A stretch of DNA of 64,000 nt from [Clostridium] ultunense DSM 10521 (GTDB taxonomy: Bacteria > Bacillota > Clostridia > Tissierellales > Tepidimicrobiaceae), in contig NZ_AZSU01000002.1 in NCBI RefSeq assembly GCF_000511955.1, positions 302,223 to 366,222 on the forward strand, written 5' to 3'. The position numbers were made by a program, and so were the translations under genes. Positions 62,425-64,000 of this stretch are shown here, piece by piece. A model generated the notes under the pieces. It was not told where the DNA came from and made no database searches. It was given only the letters and a program-made list of their open reading frames with translations. Within the stretch, counting starts at the first letter, position 1. The number at the start of each line of letters is the position of its first letter.

Positions 62425-64000
62425 AGGAATAAGGAAAGTAGATAGTGAGTCCATATTAAGTGGACAACCAATATATACAGATGATTTAGTTTTTCATAAA
62501 GATGTTTTAATAATTAAACTTTTAAGAAGTCCCCATGCTTTTGCTAGGATTAAGAATATTAATATTGATAGGGCTAAAAAGGTAGAGGGGATTGTAGAAA
62601 TATACACCTATAAAGATGTTCCTCAAGTTAGATACTCTGAATCAGGAGAATCTTATCCTGATCCTACACCTTATGACAGAATGTTATTGGAACCTATTGT
62701 AAGATATGTGGGAGATGAGGTTGCCATTATAGTTGGAGAAGATGAGGTAGCTGTTGAAAAGGCAATGAAATTAGTAAAAGTAGAATATGAAGTACTTGAG
62801 CCAGTATTAGACTTAATTAAGGCAGAAGGACATAGCTCTATCATACATCCAGAGGATGATATATTTTGTCCCTTTGATTTTGGATTTAATGGGAAAAAGA
62901 ATATTGTTTCAAGATTTAAATTAGGCAAAGGGGATGTGGAAGAAGAATTTAAAAACTGTGACCTTGTAATAGAGAGAACTTACCATACTCAGGCACAAGC
63001 TCATTGTATGATGGAAACTCATAGGGCATATTCCTATATAGATGCAAATGGGAGAATTGTTGTAATATCTTCTAATCAATCAGCCTACCACATGAGAAGA
63101 CAAACTGCTAAAGCTATTGGTCTACCTGTATCAAAGTTGAGGTTTATAAAACCAAGGATAGGTGGAGGTTTTGGAGGTAAAAATGTAGCGTTAGCTGAAC
63201 CTTATGTAGCTTTTGTTACATGGAAAACAAAAAGACCATCTAAACTTATATATACAAGGAAAGAAACTTTTGCAGCCTCTACAAGTAGACATGAAATGAA
63301 ATTTGATGTAAAAATTGGTTCGGATTTAGAAGGAAATATTAAAGCTATAGATATTAATTCCATAAACAACACAGGAGCTTATGGTGCTAATGGAACTGTA
63401 GTAACTATGGAAGCTGCACAAAATGTATTGCCTGTATATAATAAAGTACCAGCAATAAGGTATAGAGGAAAAACAGTTTATACCAATATAGTTTCAGCTG
63501 GACCTCTTAGAGGTTATGGTGCAACTCAAGGGACTTTTATTACTGATACAGCTATAAATGAACTTAGTAGTAAACTTGGAATAGAGCCTGTGGAAATTAA
63601 ACTTAATAATACAATACGAAAAGGAGCTGAAGGTGGGATATTAAAAAATCCTATTAAAAGTCTCAATGTAGAAAAATGTATTGAGAGAGGTAAAGAATTA
63701 ATAGGTTGGGATGAAAAATATCCTAACAAGGAAATTAACTCTACTAAAGTAAGAGCTGTTGGCATGAGTATAGCTATTCATGGCTCTGGAATTGCTAATA
63801 TAGATTCCGCTACAGTAATTGTCCAAATGGTAGAAGATGGAACATATATATTATTAACTGGTTCATCGGATTTAGGCACTGGTTCCGATACAGTTCTAGC
63901 ACAAATTACAGCTGAATCATTGAATACGAATATGGATAGAATTACAGTTTATTCAGGGGATACTGATGCATGCCCTTATGATACTGGTGCCTATGCTTCT
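62414..64000 (+). CDS. xdhA: Second molybdenum hydroxylase, molybdenum-binding subunit (truncated by window end)
   Basis: Open from ATG 62414 to the last base, 529 codons in frame with no stop. Hammerhead domain (~10-115), KPRIGGGFGGKNVALAEPYV (Mo-binding loop, ~250), SAGPLRGYGATQGTFITDTA (~365) and the start of the second Mo domain (GSSDLGTGSDTVLAQITAES). Unlike the enzyme at 51-53 kb this subunit is a single chain: it runs past the point where that one splits. Overlaps xdhB by 11 nt. Probably hydroxylates a purine; the C-terminal Glu motif lies outside the window. Confidence 0.93.
   Translation, partial: MIGKGIRKVDSESILSGQPIYTDDLVFHKDVLIIKLLRSPHAFARIKNINIDRAKKVEGIVEIYTYKDVPQVRYSESGESYPDPTPYDRMLLEPIVRYVGDEVAIIVGEDEVAVEKAMKLVKVEYEVLEPVLDLIKAEGHSSIIHPEDDIFCPFDFGFNGKKNIVSRFKLGKGDVEEEFKNCDLVIERTYHTQAQAHCMMETHRAYSYIDANGRIVVISSNQSAYHMRRQTAKAIGLPVSKLRFIKPRIGGGFGGKNVALAEPYVAFVTWKTKRPSKLIYTRKETFAASTSRHEMKFDVKIGSDLEGNIKAIDINSINNTGAYGANGTVVTMEAAQNVLPVYNKVPAIRYRGKTVYTNIVSAGPLRGYGATQGTFITDTAINELSSKLGIEPVEIKLNNTIRKGAEGGILKNPIKSLNVEKCIERGKELIGWDEKYPNKEINSTKVRAVGMSIAIHGSGIANIDSATVIVQMVEDGTYILLTGSSDLGTGSDTVLAQITAESLNTNMDRITVYSGDTDACPYDTGAYAS

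Noticed and set aside
1-64000. CRISPR arrays, tRNA or rRNA genes, prophage or insertion-sequence transposases
   Set aside because: No regularly spaced repeats, cloverleaf-like genes or transposase frames were recognised; the repeats present are short intergenic palindromes.

Overview
The window looks like a chromosome segment of a low-GC, anaerobic Gram-positive bacterium. Support for this: AT-rich codon use, strong GGAGG-type ribosome binding sites, frequent TTG and GTG starts, a sporulation gene remnant (spmB), an SLH-domain wall protein, and selenium-linked molybdenum hydroxylase genes. The gene content points to a purine- and amino-acid-fermenting clostridium, possibly a Tissierellales relative of Gottschalkia; that placement is inference. 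No rRNA, tRNA or CRISPR array was seen.

Layout. 0-12.3 kb holds mixed housekeeping and accessory genes: a broken symporter/alcohol dehydrogenase chimera, a zinc alcohol dehydrogenase, HPr, a MntA-HepT toxin-antitoxin pair, a polysaccharide deacetylase, an LD-carboxypeptidase, and a TetR-MMPL-repeat protein operon with palindromic operators. 12.4-18.7 kb holds a YjiH-type membrane protein, then an envelope cluster (coiled-coil secreted protein, FtsE, FtsX, glucosaminidase-SLH protein) and a RelA/SpoT-domain protein. 18.8-31.9 kb is a sugar region (rhamnose isomerase, AraC and LacI regulators, two ABC sugar systems, an AraB-type kinase, a chemoreceptor) in which most transport and kinase genes carry internal deletions, frameshifts or stops. 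32-36 kb is a histidine module: NhaC/YuiF-type transporter, HutH and a DapF-fold racemase.

36-64 kb is a purine-degradation supercluster. Guanine deaminase and a PucR regulator lead into a bacterial microcompartment (BMC) operon: a dihydropyrimidinase-like amidohydrolase, an isochorismatase-family ureido hydrolase, UbiX and UbiD, three BMC-H shell proteins, an unknown 73-aa protein, a flavoprotein/PduM-like protein and a BMC-P vertex protein. Next come an unusual adenine-deaminase paralog, a purine permease, a four-gene molybdenum hydroxylase with a split molybdenum subunit, a canonical adenine deaminase, YqeC and MocA-like maturation factors, and a YgeV-like sigma-54 activator. That activator precedes three phased palindromes and a -24/-12 promoter driving diaminopropionate ammonia-lyase, YgeY and a second molybdenum hydroxylase that runs off the end.

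How it fits together. The BMC cargo matches, step by step, the classical clostridial xanthine route: xanthine to 4-ureido-5-imidazolecarboxylate, to 4-amino-5-imidazolecarboxylate, to 4-aminoimidazole, to 4-imidazolone, to formiminoglycine. The deaminases and hydroxylases would funnel adenine, guanine and hypoxanthine to xanthine. I propose a purine-ring-opening compartment with no aldehyde intermediate. The adjoining YgeV/YgeX/YgeY/Xdh genes resemble the enterobacterial anaerobic uric-acid cluster, so two purine routes lie side by side. The decayed sugar genes beside an elaborate purine system suggest a shift from sugar to purine and amino-acid metabolism. Four copies of a 45-bp palindrome with a GGTGCC-GGCACC core and several other intergenic repeats sit at gene 3' ends, where they act as terminators and in one case rewrite a protein C-terminus.
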